A stretch of 64,000 nt of DNA from Anaeromyces robustus (taxonomy: Eukaryota > Neocallimastigomycota > Neocallimastigomycetes > Neocallimastigales > Neocallimastigaceae), in assembly GCA_002104895.1 (NCBI GenBank), contig MCFG01000008.1:337978-401977 (forward strand), read 5' to 3'. This document shows, piece after piece, positions 1-22,814 of the stretch (position 1 is the stretch's first letter; each line of letters starts with the position of its first letter). A program made the position numbers and the translations under genes. The notes beneath the pieces were generated by a model. It did no database searches. It had not been told where the DNA came from and saw only the letters and a list, made by a program, of their open reading frames with translations.

Positions 1-193
1 TTTTCAACAGTTGAAATACTTCCTTCTTTTATTATAGGTTTTTCAATTATATCAGTTTTAATTATATCAGTTTTTCCTATTCCTTCATTGTTATTATTAG
101 TACTGCTTGCTTTATTTTTATCATTAATTATATTATTACTATTATTTAGTTTATTAGTTTCTAAAATATTTTCATTTACTTCTTTTTGAATTA

Positions 194-259
<66 letters not shown>

Positions 260-263
260 CCAT
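1..263 (-). CDS. Asn-rich protein, N-terminal part only
   Basis: The reading frame opens at an ATG at 263 and stays open to the window edge, so the rest of the gene lies off the left end. About 87 codons are visible. They begin with Met-Asp and a long Asn run encoded by AAT. After that comes a mixed Lys/Glu/Ile-rich tail with two near-repeats of T-D-I-I around GKTDIIKTDIIEKP. The region upstream of the ATG is A/T-only, as before other genes here. No domain can be recognised in this piece and the product is unknown. Coding status rests on the open frame and the start; the long repeat lowers certainty. Confidence 0.5.
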
Positions 264-701
264 TTTTAAATATTTATGAAAAAAAAAAGGTATATTATTT
301 CTTATATATATTAAAATTGTAGAGGAACAATAAAAAAAACGTTTTTTATTTAATTAAAAAATCACTATTTTTAATATATTAATATTTATTATAATTTATT
401 GATATTTATAGATTTCGGAATTAAGTTAAATAAGAAATGTTGAAATTTAAATTTATAAAAAATATTAAAAAAAAAAAAATAGATAATATCATTAATTATA
501 AATAATTCTAAAATTTTAGAAAAATTGATATAATTAAATAATTATTAAAATTTAATATAAATAATATTATATGATTTATTAAAAAAATATTTTTATTTGG
601 AATATCCAAATTAAAAAAAAATTTTTTTTTTTGTAAAATTTATATTAATATAAATATAATTATTAAACAAATCAATATTATAATATACATTTTGTTTATA
701 A
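264..701. other. Divergent intergenic, A/T-rich
   Basis: This is the shared 5' region of the partial Asn-rich gene on the left and PTH2 on the right. It is almost pure A/T with short homopolymer tracts and no coding-like stretch. No specific regulatory motif can be defended. Confidence 0.6.
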
Positions 702-1866
702 ATGGATAAAGAAACAACATTTTCGGTATTAAAATTAGTAGCCTCAATGGCTCTTTCAGTTGCTTTAAGTATAATAATAAAGAAAAAAACCGAAATTTCA
801 GCCAATGAAGATACAAGAGAAATAGGTTTTGTTCATAATCATACTGAAGCTGAACCAGTAAATGAAGATTTAGTTATGGTAATATAATTAAAATTATATA
901 TATATATATAATAGTATAAATTAATATTTATTATATATATATATCAAAACTTAAATAATATTAATATAATTATTATTAGGGTTTAGTTGTAAGAATGGAC
1001 TTAAAAATGTCTAAAGGAAAATCAACTGCTCAAGTAAGTATAATATAAAATTTACAAAAATATAATAATTATATATAATCTATATTAATAATAATAATAA
1101 TAATAATAGTAATAGTAATAATAACATATTGTAATATGTAAACGTTTATAATTTTTTATTTTAGTGTTGTCATGCAGCTACTGTATTAAATACAATTGTT
1201 GATGAAGAAGTAAATTATATAAAATATATTTAATTAATTTATTATTAGAAAAAGACATAATATTCATAAAACATTTTAATAACTTGTTTGAAAAAACTTA
1301 TATAATTAGATATTAAATCAATGGAAAAAAAATGGGCAACCAAAATATATATTTAAATGTCAGTCACAAGATGATTTGTAAGAATATTAATCATTTTTTT
1401 TTATTTATAAAATAATATTATATTTAAAATTAAATTATTAAATGACAAAAAATCTAAATAATAAATTATATATAATAATAAATGATATATATTATTAACA
1501 ATAAAGACATCATGTTGCAAATGAAGCAAGAAAAATCAATGTTCCTTCATATATTATTAGAGATGCTGGACGTACACAAATTCCAAGTGGTTCCGAAACT
1601 GTTCTAGGTATTGGACCAGGTAAATGAAATTTGTGTAAAAAATTATTTTTTAATAATAATAAAAAGTAATAACATTTATTATATATTATATATTATTCTA
1701 ACATTATTATTATTATTGTATTATTATTGTATTATTATAATTATTATATTATTATAATTATTTTATATTTGTTATTTTAATTTATAAATCCTTGTAAAAT
1801 TTATTATATTTTTCAGAAAAAAAAGAAATAATATTATCACTTACTAATGGTCTTAAAAATTTTTAA
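702..1866 (+). CDS. PTH2: Peptidyl-tRNA hydrolase 2 (Pth2/Bit1 family)
   Basis: This enzyme releases peptides from peptidyl-tRNA that has dropped off the ribosome. Six exons join in frame: 702-878, 980-1033, 1165-1209, 1310-1377, 1507-1619 and 1817-1866, giving 168 residues against about 180 in human PTRH2. The N-terminus has a hydrophobic segment (SVLKLVASMALSVALSIII, about residues 8-26) like the membrane anchor of Bit1. Family motifs follow in order: VVRMDLKMSKGKSTAQ, the catalytic CCHAA histidine, RDAGRTQIPSGSETVLGIGP with the catalytic Asp, and a C-terminal LTNGLKNF. Lys of the KGK segment and His of CCHAA are conserved active-site positions in the family. In animals the anchored form sits on the mitochondrial surface; gut fungi have hydrogenosomes instead, so location is open. 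Identity is very secure. Confidence 0.96.
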
Positions 1867-2422
1867 ATTAATTATTATATAAAAATAATAATATTATTAT
1901 TATTAAAAAATTATAAAATGATTAGAATATTAAATAATAATAAAAAAAAGAAAAAATTAAATAAAAATAATTGTAACATTTCATATTTAAATATAATAAA
2001 TAATAAACAAATAATAATTAATATTTATTTTTTTATTTTCTTTCTTTTTTTTTATTTTATTTTGTTTTGTTTTGTTTTGTTCTGTTTTGTTTCTTTATAT
2101 TTCTTCATTATTGTTTTAAAAATATTTTTTTTTTATTTAAATGTATTACAAATTGTAAAAAAACAAATCAAAAATAAGTTACACTATTTATTATTTAATT
2201 AAATTTAATTTAATATTTGATAATAAATAAAAATAATAACAATTATTAAAACTTTTAATAATCATAATTAATGTGGATTATTATAATTATTATTATTATT
2301 ATTTAAATTTTTAATATATATATAAATATATACAAAAATTTATAAAAAAAAATAAAATGTTTTTTTTTTTTTTTTTTTGTATTTTATTATTCTACTATAA
2401 TTCTATGAAAATATTTATTCAG
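1867..2422. other. Convergent 3' intergenic, A/T-rich
   Basis: Lies between the 3' ends of PTH2 (+) and VPS20 (-). It contains TTTTG pentamer repeats near 2059-2080 and homopolymer tracts near 2360. The 94-codon Phe/Tyr/Ile frame inside it is composition-driven and not a gene. Confidence 0.6.
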
Positions 2423-4108
<1,686 letters not shown>

Positions 4109-4190
4109 CTTAAAATAATTACTTTTTAATAAATAATGAATTTATTTTTTCAATGAATATTATATATTATTAAAAATTTCTTTTTCTTTT

Positions 4191-4222
<32 letters not shown>

Positions 4223-4442
4223 TTAACAGAAGATAAATATATATATAACAATTCTTTGTTTATTTATTTTATTTTATTATTATGTTTTATTATTTTATTT
4301 CAAAAGATTTTTTATAGTACATATTTTATATTAAATTTATCATTAATTTATATAAATAATAAATGTAATTTAATACTAAATAAAATTATAGAAAAACATT
4401 TAATTAAATATAAAAATTATAAAAAAAATTTTTTCCTTAAAG
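4109..4442. other. Divergent intergenic, short
   Basis: The 5' region shared by VPS20 (-) and the gene starting at 4443 (+). It has a long T tract near 4190-4220 and otherwise A/T sequence. No coding potential was seen. Confidence 0.6.
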
Positions 4443-6042
4443 ATGGATATAAATTATATAAATATCAATGAAATTTCAAATTATTTTTTAGAATTCTTAA
4501 TACATAAAAGTAAAACGACGATAAGAAATAGTAATATAGAACTATCATTAATCTATCAATTATTGGATAATGAAGTCAAATTAAAAGATATAGATGAATT
4601 AAATAATGATACCTCGAAATTGGACACTCATGAAAATGAAATTAAATTTTATAAAAAACAATTAATAGATATTATAGAAAATGAATTTAATTCTGAAAAT
4701 AAAGATAAAAAAGAAACAGACTTTCCTCTATTAAAAAATTTTAAAGATCGTTTTATTTATTTTAAAAAAGGTTTACCAACAAAACCATATTATAAAACCA
4801 TCGCATATGTAATATGTATTTGGAGTAATTCACAAAAATTCCCATATACTTTTATAGATAATGACATGCCAAACGAGATAAAAGAATATTCAGAAATGTA
4901 CTGATTTTCTTAATATTATAAATTATATTTTTTTAATTCCTTTTTAACATATAAAAAATTTTTTTTTAATTTATAAATAGTAAAAATGTATTAGATAATA
5001 AAATAAAATTATTAAACTCTGATTTATCAAATAGTACAATTAATAAAAAAGAAATATATTGGAATTTCTTTGAAACAGTAAATAATGAAATTATATAATA
5101 ATAATATACAATAATTCTTAAATTATTTGATATATAGTTATTTTTATATTAACAGTTAAAAAAATATGAAGCTAAATACAGCTGAATTTCTTGTTATATT
5201 AGGAGAAAGGTAAATAATTTATAATATATAACATATAACATATAACATGAATTATATATAGTTATTTACTTGTTTATTTATTTTATATAAATTTAATATT
5301 TTTTAATATAAATATTATTCTTTTTCCAAAATGATTTAAAATAGAATAACTTTAGGAAGTTCAAAAGATATTTTACCTCCTTCAATTAATGATTGTATTA
5401 AATCCTTTGTTGAAATTCATTCAAAAGATAATAATTGTAAAAAATATGGAGGGTTGACAGTTGGTGCGCGAGCATTATCAAAACATTGTCATAGAGATCA
5501 AACCAATAAATGGTGGGGAGACTATACAGGAAGTAAAATTTTAGATATATGCTATATTAAATAAATAAAATTATTTATATCTCTAATTATTTATTTTTAA
5601 ATAAAATAACAATTACAAAAAGATACACTTAATAAAAATCAGCTTGCTATAAATATTTTAATAAAACTATTAAAATCTATTAGTTGGATAAATATCCATA
5701 AATTACCAGTACGTAATATAGTTTTTTTTTTTTTTTTTAAATATAAAGTCATAATATTTTATTTAATATATTTTATTTTATTATAAATTCATAATTATTT
5801 ATCAAACATATAATATTAAAAAAAAAAAAAAAAAAAATTAGCATAATATTAATGTATACGAAATAAGAAATATTTATGGATATGGTGCACGTTGGTATTT
5901 TAAAATTGATAATGAACAGACTTTTGGTAAATTAAATAGTATTAATGATATAAATAATATAAATATAAATTATAACCTTGAATTTAGAGGATTCTTAGAA
6001 CCTCAAGATATAAAGGGTCATGAAAAAAAATGGAGACATTAA
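4443..6042 (+). CDS. Conserved protein of unknown function (GLTVGARALSKHCHR family)
   Basis: Six exons join in frame: 4443-4897, 4981-5077, 5172-5209, 5345-5532, 5623-5708 and 5842-6042, giving 354 residues. The first half is Lys/Asn/Asp-rich and variable. The second half has strongly motif-like blocks: GGLTVGARALSKHCHR, KWWGDYTG, SWINIHKLP, YEIRNIYGYGARWYFK and FRGFLEPQ followed by GHEKKWRH-stop. From memory this pattern (GARAxxKHxxR, WWG, GxGARW, GFLEP) recurs in uncharacterised fungal proteins. I cannot assign a biochemical activity. Exon 3 is only 38 bases, and its acceptor (GAAG before CTAAAT) was chosen because the nearer AACAG site runs into stops. A catalytic or ligand-binding role is suggested only by the conserved His, Arg and Trp residues. 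Confidence 0.8.
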
Positions 6043-6049
6043 ATAAAAC

Positions 6050-6118
<69 letters not shown>

Positions 6119-6261
6119 AATGTAATAGATATAACACAATTATAAAGAAAAATTCTTTATTAATTTTTTTCTTTTCTTATTATTTTTATTATATCATTGT
6201 TTATTAAAATTATTATAACTATGATTAATATTAATTATTATTTATGATTATTTCATCTTGG
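6043..6261. repeat. A tract plus AT dinucleotide repeat between convergent genes
   Basis: Directly after the stop at 6042 comes an uninterrupted A tract (about 6050-6087) followed by an (AT)n run to about 6115. The other side is the stop of the helicase gene at 6262. This is probably the 3' untranslated and terminator region of both genes; no gene is present. Confidence 0.7.
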
Positions 6262-10771
<4,510 letters not shown>

Positions 10772-12217
10772 CTTTTATATTTTTGATTATTGACCAATTA
10801 AAAAAAAAAAGATAAATATTATTTAAATAAAATAAATACAATAAATGATATTTTATAAACAAATATATATGTATAATAATTAATATATTCAATAAAGTTT
10901 TATAATCTATATAATAATAGTAATAATAATAATAATAATAATAAAAAAAGGAATAATATTATAATAAAATTAAAATGTAAAAGATTAATAAATCTCTATG
11001 TTATTGTATGATGTATTAATTATTAAATATAATTATTAATAATCAATAAGTATGACAAATAATTATTATAAATATTAAAATTATATATATTCAATAAATA
11101 TTCAAAAATATTTTTAATGAGGAAAAATAACTAAGCTTAGCTTAACCATCATTTAATAATAATAATAATCTTATAATTTAATATTAATATTTAATAGTTA
11201 AATTATATATATATATATTATATTTATGTTTAACTGAAATTTTTTTTATATTTATAATATTATTTAAGTATTAAATATTATAATGAAAAAAAAAATTACA
11301 TATTACAATTTTTTTATTTTTATAACATATAGAAATATTTATAAAAATTTATAACTACTAAATTAAAAGTTATTATTAAATATATAAATATTTTAACCAT
11401 AATATTTTTTTTTACCCCCACATATGTAATAATTACCAAAAGCAATAATATCTATATAATAATTATTGTTTAAAAATAAATAGAAAGTACTTCATACATA
11501 AAAAATACATAATGTAAAAAGGTATTTGAAAAATATAACTAATAAATTATGAACAATACATTTAATTTAATTACAATAAATTAAATGAATATATAATTTA
11601 GATCATAGTCACACAAAGAATGTTTTATATTAATAAATAATTTTAAAGTTTATTTTATTTTCTTTTTTTTTTATAAATAAAATATATTTAAAAATTTTAA
11701 GAAAAAATTAATTTTTTTAAAAAAGGAAAAAATTTATGATAAAAATGAAAAATTATATAAATTTTAATAATACTTTTTATAAAGATACATATATATATAC
11801 ATTATTAAAATAAATTTATAATATTTACATAAGTTATACTATTATTATAGTTATATAGTTATTTACCATTTTATTCTAAAAAACAAAATTTATAGATGTA
11901 AAAAAAAAATATTTTTAAATGACCTTTTATTATTTGTGTATTATTCTATAGTTTTTTTTAATATTAAAAATTTAGATGTATAAAAATTTCTAAATTATAA
12001 ATGATATATGTATATTTATATTTAATTATTGTTACAATATAATCGAATATATTATTATATATAAAATTTTTATATATTAATAATATAATATTAATCATAA
12101 ATTAAAATATTAATTAAAAAATTAAAAAGAAAAACTATTAATTTTTTAATTTTTAATTTTTCTATTATTTATTTTTAATTCTTTTTAAAATACTTGGCAT
12201 AAAATAAAAAATAGGAA
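10772..12217. other. Divergent intergenic region, 1.4 kb A/T-rich
   Basis: This is the common upstream region of the helicase (-) and the DDHD lipase (+). It holds a short AAT run near 10915-10945 and many poly-A and poly-T tracts. No open coding block, RNA gene or convincing binding site was found. A slightly more complex segment at 11120-11155 (around CTAAGCTTAGCTTAACC) stands out but has no interpretation. Confidence 0.6.
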
Positions 12218-16149
<3,932 letters not shown>

Positions 16150-16352
16150 TAACTTTAAAATACGAAGAGAGAAGGAAAAATATAAATTAAATCAAAATGA
16201 GTAATATATATATAAATTACTTAAGATAATATATATATATTACAATTTTAGATTGTTTTAAAAATATAACAAAAAAAAATTTTTTTTTAATTAAAATAAT
16301 AAATAATTACTTAAGATCATACTTAATTATTAATTAGTAAAACATTAATATC

Positions 16353-16392
<40 letters not shown>

Positions 16393-16762
16393 TATATTAT
16401 ATGCAAATAATTGTAAAAAAAAAAAAAAAAAATAAATAAAAATAAAAATAAAAATAAAATAAAATAAATAAATAAATAAATACATTCAAATAATTGTATA
16501 AAAAAAATAAAAATAAAAATATATATAAATATATATATAAATAAATAAAATAAATAAATTAATATATGCAAATAATTAAATATACATATAATCAAATTAT
16601 TTAAAAATTAAAATAATATTAAATATAAAAATAATATTTATTTGTTATTTATTCTATAATTTATTAATTATTTTTTATTTATTGTTATTTCTCTTTATCA
16701 ATTAAATAAATTTTTATATTTACAAAAAACTATATATGAAAATATAACATTTATATGTATTA
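16150..16762. other. Convergent 3' intergenic, A/T microsatellites
   Basis: Between the stop of the DDHD lipase and the stop of the long Asn/Ser-rich gene. It contains (AT)n at about 16367-16390 and AAAT/AAAAT repeats at 16430-16560. The Phe/Tyr/Ile open frame on the minus strand here is a repeat shadow. Confidence 0.6.
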
Positions 16763-17955
16763 TTATTTTTCTTTAATATCATTTAATATTTCTAATAGAT
16801 ATTCCATATTTGAATTTTGATATTTATTTAATTTTTCTATATCTTTTTGATAAGTTTTCAATGTTTTAAATTGATGATAATAGTTAATAGATTGAGAATT
16901 AGTACTATTTGTTAATGTTGATGAATAGGTAGAACCATAAAGATTTTGATGATGAGAATTAGAATTACAATGAACAGTATTATTAGGTATATGAGTTGTT
17001 AATAAAGATGATAAATTATTTGTTGTAATATCATTACTACTACTATTACTACTACTACTACTACTACTACTTTTATTATTAGTAGTATTAATATTTATAT
17101 TATTATTTGTTTCTCTCCCATTGATTAAATCTTCCAATAGTTTAGATTGCATTTCAAACTTTCGATTAAGATTATTTTGTATTGAATTCATACGAGCAAT
17201 AATATCACATACAAGTTTCATATTATTTTGATTATTTTCATCCATTAAATTATCATAAAGATTTTTACTTTCACTTTTTCTCTTTTTAATATTATCATTT
17301 CTTCTAATTCTTTCTTTTTCTTTTTCCTTTCCTTCCTTTTCTTGATAATAATTCAATAATGTAGGTGAAGATAATATGGATGAAGATTTAGTATAATCTT
17401 TTTTATTATGATAACATCTATCTGAATCATTTCTTTGTGAATAATATCTTCTATGAACAGGATAATGAGTATAACTAAATTCATCAATAGTATCATGATC
17501 ATAATTTAATTTTTGATTTTGTTGTTGGTATGATTTATTTTTATTCAATTCATCATCTTCATCATCACTATCATCACCTTTCTTTGTAAAGCTTTTTGAT
17601 AATTTTTTATTGGTATAAGAAGAAGATTCAATTATTGAATAATTGAAAAAGGAATCATTATTATGTTTAATATTAGGTAAATTATAATTATGGTCTATAG
17701 AAGAAATAATACTTGATTTTGATGAAATAATAGAATTACTTTTTGAAAGTTGATTGGAATAAGAATATGATGAATGTTTTAACTTTGATGAATTCATTGA
17801 AGAATTTACAGAATCGATTTCAAACGATATATCATCTAATATTTTGTTATTATTATTCTTAAAACCATATAAAATATTTTGATTATTTATTTTGTTTGAA
17901 TCCTTTAGATAACTATTCTTTTCTGCATTATCAAAAATGTTATGATCTTTTTCAA

Positions 17956-17992
<37 letters not shown>

Positions 17993-19835
17993 TAAGGTTA
18001 ATTTATCCAGCATTAAAATAGGTGAAATATTATTATCATTACTATCCTTAAATGAATAATGATCATTACTATCATTTTCATCATCATTTTCAATAATCAT
18101 ATTTGAGGAATCAAAATCCAAAGAATTAATACTATTATCATTATCATCATTATCATTATCATCATCACTATTAAAAACAACAGTTTTACCATTACTATTA
18201 CTAAAATTATTATTTTGATAATCATATATTGACCCTGATGTTGAAGAAGGATTATAATGATTTTTTAATTCAGTATGAGATTGATATTTATTGTCGAAAT
18301 GAATATCATTATCAGAATTTGTTAATGCATTTATTTTTTTATTAGAATTTGTACTAAATTTAAAATCAGAATCAGGTAATGATATATTACATGACTTTTT
18401 TTTATAAGAAGAACATGGTATATTATTTGATATGTTTTGATTATTAATACAAGTTTGTGCAAGATATAAATCAGAATGACGTATTTTTGAAAGATTATTC
18501 ATAACTTCATTAAATTTTTTAAATTCTTTTTGATTAACATCGCTAAGTAAATTATTCTCCTCATTTTCTATTACTAATGTACTAAAATTATTTAAGCTTT
18601 TACTGTCATAATCATTTATATTATTTTCTTTAATTAATGATTGCATAAGGGGTATAGAGTTGTTATCATTATTAATTTTCTTTTTATTATTACTATACTT
18701 ATTTAAAATATCGTTGACCAATTTATTATCTTCTTCAATGGTATCACTGAAATCTTTTATATATTCATATTTTTTATTATCAATATCTTCAATATCTTCA
18801 TGAAAACTTTTATTTTCTTGTATAACTTTATTATTTTCATTCATTATTGAGCTATTTGGATAGTTAATATAGTGCTTTTCATTATCTATATTTGTATTAT
18901 ATTTATTATCATCATAACTATTATTTTTTCGAATAGAAACAAATAAATCGTCATCCAATGGTACTGAGTTTGTTGAAAATGTTGATAAATTATTATCTAT
19001 GAATAAATGATTTTCTGATTTTATTTTGTTAATATTTATGGATTCTAATTCATTTTGAAACTGACCTTTTTGATATGATATATTTTCATCTTTAAAATAA
19101 CTTATCTTCAAATCCTCAATTTCATCTTTATCCTCAATAGAAACTTTACTACTTGCTAAAAGATGATCTTCCTGTTTACTATTTAAACTCATATTTTGAT
19201 TAGTATTATATATATCTTCATTATTCAAATTATTCGTCTTTCCTTTAAATGAATGATTTTCTACTATTTTCATACTATCTATTAAAAATTCTTCAAAACT
19301 TTTTGAAGGACTAATAGTATAACTTTTATTATCATCATCGTTATTATTTTCAACATAATTAACTTCATTAACCAATGAAGTATTATCAATATTCTTTAAC
19401 AATTTATTATTATTTTTAATATTCTTACTTCTAGTAGATTTTGGTGTAGTGTATATATTATCTAATAAAATTTCACTTTTATCTTTGTTAATATTCTTAT
19501 TCTTATTTTCATTTATATCATTAGATTCATGTTTCTTAATACAAGTATTATTAGATTCTGAATTATTAAATATATAATTCGAATACGATTTCTTCTCATT
19601 CCCTGGGGTATTATTTAATTTTAGATATGATAATTCACAAGACAAGTTATTAATATTATTTAATTTATTATCCATATAAGAAAACGATGGATTTAGTATA
19701 ATGGAATCAATTTCTAAATCTTCATTTAAAATGCTTATATTATCTAATGTGTTATCATTATTATTATAACTATTGTTGTTGTTGTTGTTATTGTTGTTGT
19801 CATTATTACTATTATTATTGTTATTATTATTATTG

Positions 19836-19922
<87 letters not shown>

Positions 19923-21175
19923 GATTTCATTATTGAATCTTTATTAGAGGAATATTTTGATAAATTTTTTGAAGAAAATGAATCACTAGAAACAATTAAT
20001 GGATTTTTTTTTATATATTTTATTTCTGAATCAAATTTCGCAGTAACATTATTTATAAAAGAAGGTATAGTATCGTGTTTTGGAGTTAAAAAATTCTCCA
20101 ATAATTCATTTTTGGTTTTATCTTTTAATGATGAATTATTTTTCTCTTCGTTTTTAATTGGTGATTTTTTAAATGAACTCTTGGGTGTAGTTGTTAATAT
20201 AGATGATGAATTCATTATTATAGAGGAATTCGTAGAATGAGATGACACTTTACTTTCTGGTGTTAAAAGTATATCATCCTGACTTTTATTCTTTGATGAT
20301 AAATGTTTTTGATGTTGAATTATAGGCGAATTAGATAAATCATATGAAGAATAAAAATCACTTTCTTCACTATATGTATGACGTAAATGATACCCATTTT
20401 TTTTATTTTGATCCTTATCCTTGTTTTTATTTTCACTTTTACATTGATTTTTATTATTACTATTACTATTGAAAAATATATTTTCATTAATATCATTTAT
20501 AATTTTTTTATTATTGTCTTTTTCATCTTTATTAAGAAAGACTTTAGTTTTCTCAAAAATTGGTGTTTCAATATATTTTAAAAAGGTTTCATTACTAAGT
20601 CGTGAAGGAGAATCAATACTTATACTATCCATATAATTCTTATATATTCTTTTTATTGTAGATTTAGTTTGGTCTGAAGAACCAAATGAAAAAGTTGAAA
20701 TAGTAGGTATAGAATCAAAAGTAAAAATAGAAGATGAGTTTAAATCATCATCATTATTATTATCACTGTCATCCTTAAAGTTATTTATGTTTGTTTCAAA
20801 ATCCTTTTTCGTATTTTTCAATTGTTCTTCAGAATTTTTTAATATTATTTCCATTTTTTTACTTCTGTCATTTTGTAATAATTCCATACGTTTCTTAACA
20901 CTCATTTCACTACTACTATCTTGTGATAAAGTTTTCGAATCATCTAATTTTTTCATATTATTAATTATTTTATATCTTTTTTTTCCATGATTTGAATGTT
21001 TCTTTATTCTTATACATTTTGAAGTTTTATAACTGTCACTTGGTATATATGAGGAAGGATAATGACATTTTAAAGGTGAATACATAAAATTCTCTGAAGA
21101 ATAAGAAAGATTATTCATATTATTGTTTTTATATTCTAAGATATTAAAATTTTCATCATATATTGAATTATCCAT
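16763..21175 (-). CDS. 1470-residue Asn/Ser/Asp-rich protein, unknown function
   Basis: A single uninterrupted frame of 1471 codons starts at the ATG at 21175, just after an A-rich leader (minus strand). It is the only long intronless gene in the window. Composition is Asn, Ser, Asp and Lys, with Asn runs near codons 420-470 and 1060-1070 and Ser runs near 1377-1385. Less biased segments are the basic N-terminus (CIRIKKHSNHGKKRYKIIN), a region with KKRMELLQNDRSKKMEIILK likely to form a helix, and the C-terminal 200 residues. The latter hold LVCDIIARMNSIQNNLNRKF and the final KLNKYQNSNMEYLLEILNDI, both with coiled-coil heptad character. Short Ser/Thr-Pro sites (for example TTPKSS, LTPESK) suggest phosphorylation. 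No known domain is recognisable. A disordered scaffold or regulator is a guess only. Confidence 0.82.
19774..19921. repeat. Coding AAT repeat (poly-Asn) in the 1470-residue gene
   Basis: TTG/TTA/ATT units on the plus strand read as an Asn run broken by single Asp, Ser and Tyr residues in the minus-strand gene. The poly-Leu frame on the plus strand is its shadow. Confidence 0.95.
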
Positions 21176-22062
21176 TTTTAATATATAATAAAAAAAAAGT
21201 AGTACTCAATTTTTATCTTTTTCTTTAATAAAAATAATATTATAATAATATATAATAATTAATAAAAATGATACTATAATAACATATAATAATAATTAAT
21301 TATTACATAAAAGTGAATAATTGCATATATTAAATAATAGATAAATTTAATTTATATTTATAGAATAATGTATATTTAAAAAAAAATGAAAATGAAAATG
21401 AAAATGAAAATATTATATATATTTAAAAATAAATTACATTTAATGAAATTAAAACTCTTTAATTATTTTCTTAATAATTAATTATTATACATTAAATACA
21501 TATTTCCTATTAATTTATAAAAATATTGTTTTGTTTTTAATTTCTAATACAAATTTTGTTAAATTTTATTGAATTTAATAAAAAAATAATTAACTTTATT
21601 AAATATAGTATTATTTTTTTATATAAAAAAAGAAAAAAGAAAAGATAAATTAAAATTATAAAAAGAAATGAGAATTGTAATTTGTATTACCAGTTATTTA
21701 AAGTTGTAATTAAATGAAAGTCAAAAAAAAAAAAAAAAACTTAAAAATATTAAATTGTATATATATTTATCTTATTTTATTAATCTTATTATATGGTATA
21801 CTTGTAAAAAATGGAATTATCTTTATATCAAATAATATTTTTTCATTATTACCTATAAAAAACTTTTATCATTTATAATTCTTTTTTTTTTTTTTTAATA
21901 AAAAAATTTAATTTACAGAAAAAATAAGATATATTATTAATTTCTGCGCTTATAAAATAATAACAAAATAAATTACTAATCTAATAATAAATTTTAAAAA
22001 ATATAAAAAATAAGTGACATTTTTAAAAATTATCATAAATTAAAGATATTATAAATAAATAA

Positions 22063-22154
<92 letters not shown>

Positions 22155-22783
22155 TTAATTAATTAATTTATTATTTATTTATTTTTTTTTTTATCTATAA
22201 TAATAAAAAGAGAGTACAACGTATAAAATGCTATTGTTAATTTAAATTAATATATTTATGATTTGACTGTGATATATTAATTTCATAACAGTTATTATTA
22301 TAATTAATTTTGAATTGGTCAATATACATATTATAATATATTTGAAATATAACCAATCATATTTTAATGTATTTATTATATGTACATAATAAATAAAAAT
22401 AATTAATCTTAAAAAAAAAAATATTAAAATTTTATATTTTTTCAATATAGAATACTATATATATAAATTAATTTCTTTATGTTACCTATTTTATAATATT
22501 GAACTTTAAAATTAATAAAAATAGGTAACATAAAAAATTAATATTTAAAAATCTATATCATTATACATGATTTTTCATGTAATTTTCATGTAATATATAT
22601 TATATGATAAAAAAATTAAATAATATAGAGTTATATAAATACAACAAAAAACTGGAATGATTTTTCATTTTTACTTTAATATACATTAATATCTTCAATT
22701 TATTACAGAATTGTATTTTAATTACAAGCACAAATATATTTTAGCTAATTATGTATCATCAATAATAAAAATTTAAATAAATT

Positions 22784-22814
<31 letters not shown>

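Noticed and set aside
611-805. Minus-strand 64-codon frame
   Set aside because: It is antisense to the first exon of PTH2 and has A/T-driven composition with no support.
1918-2202. 94-codon plus-strand frame rich in Phe, Tyr and Ile
   Set aside because: It lies in 3' intergenic TTTTG/TTTA sequence with no codon texture and no splice context.
16323-16595. 90-codon minus-strand Phe/Tyr/Ile frame
   Set aside because: It covers AAAT/AAAAT and AT repeats between two convergent genes and has no real codon bias.
22051-22157. Regular array considered as a CRISPR or satellite
   Set aside because: It is a plain tetranucleotide microsatellite with no spacer structure, and the genome is eukaryotic.
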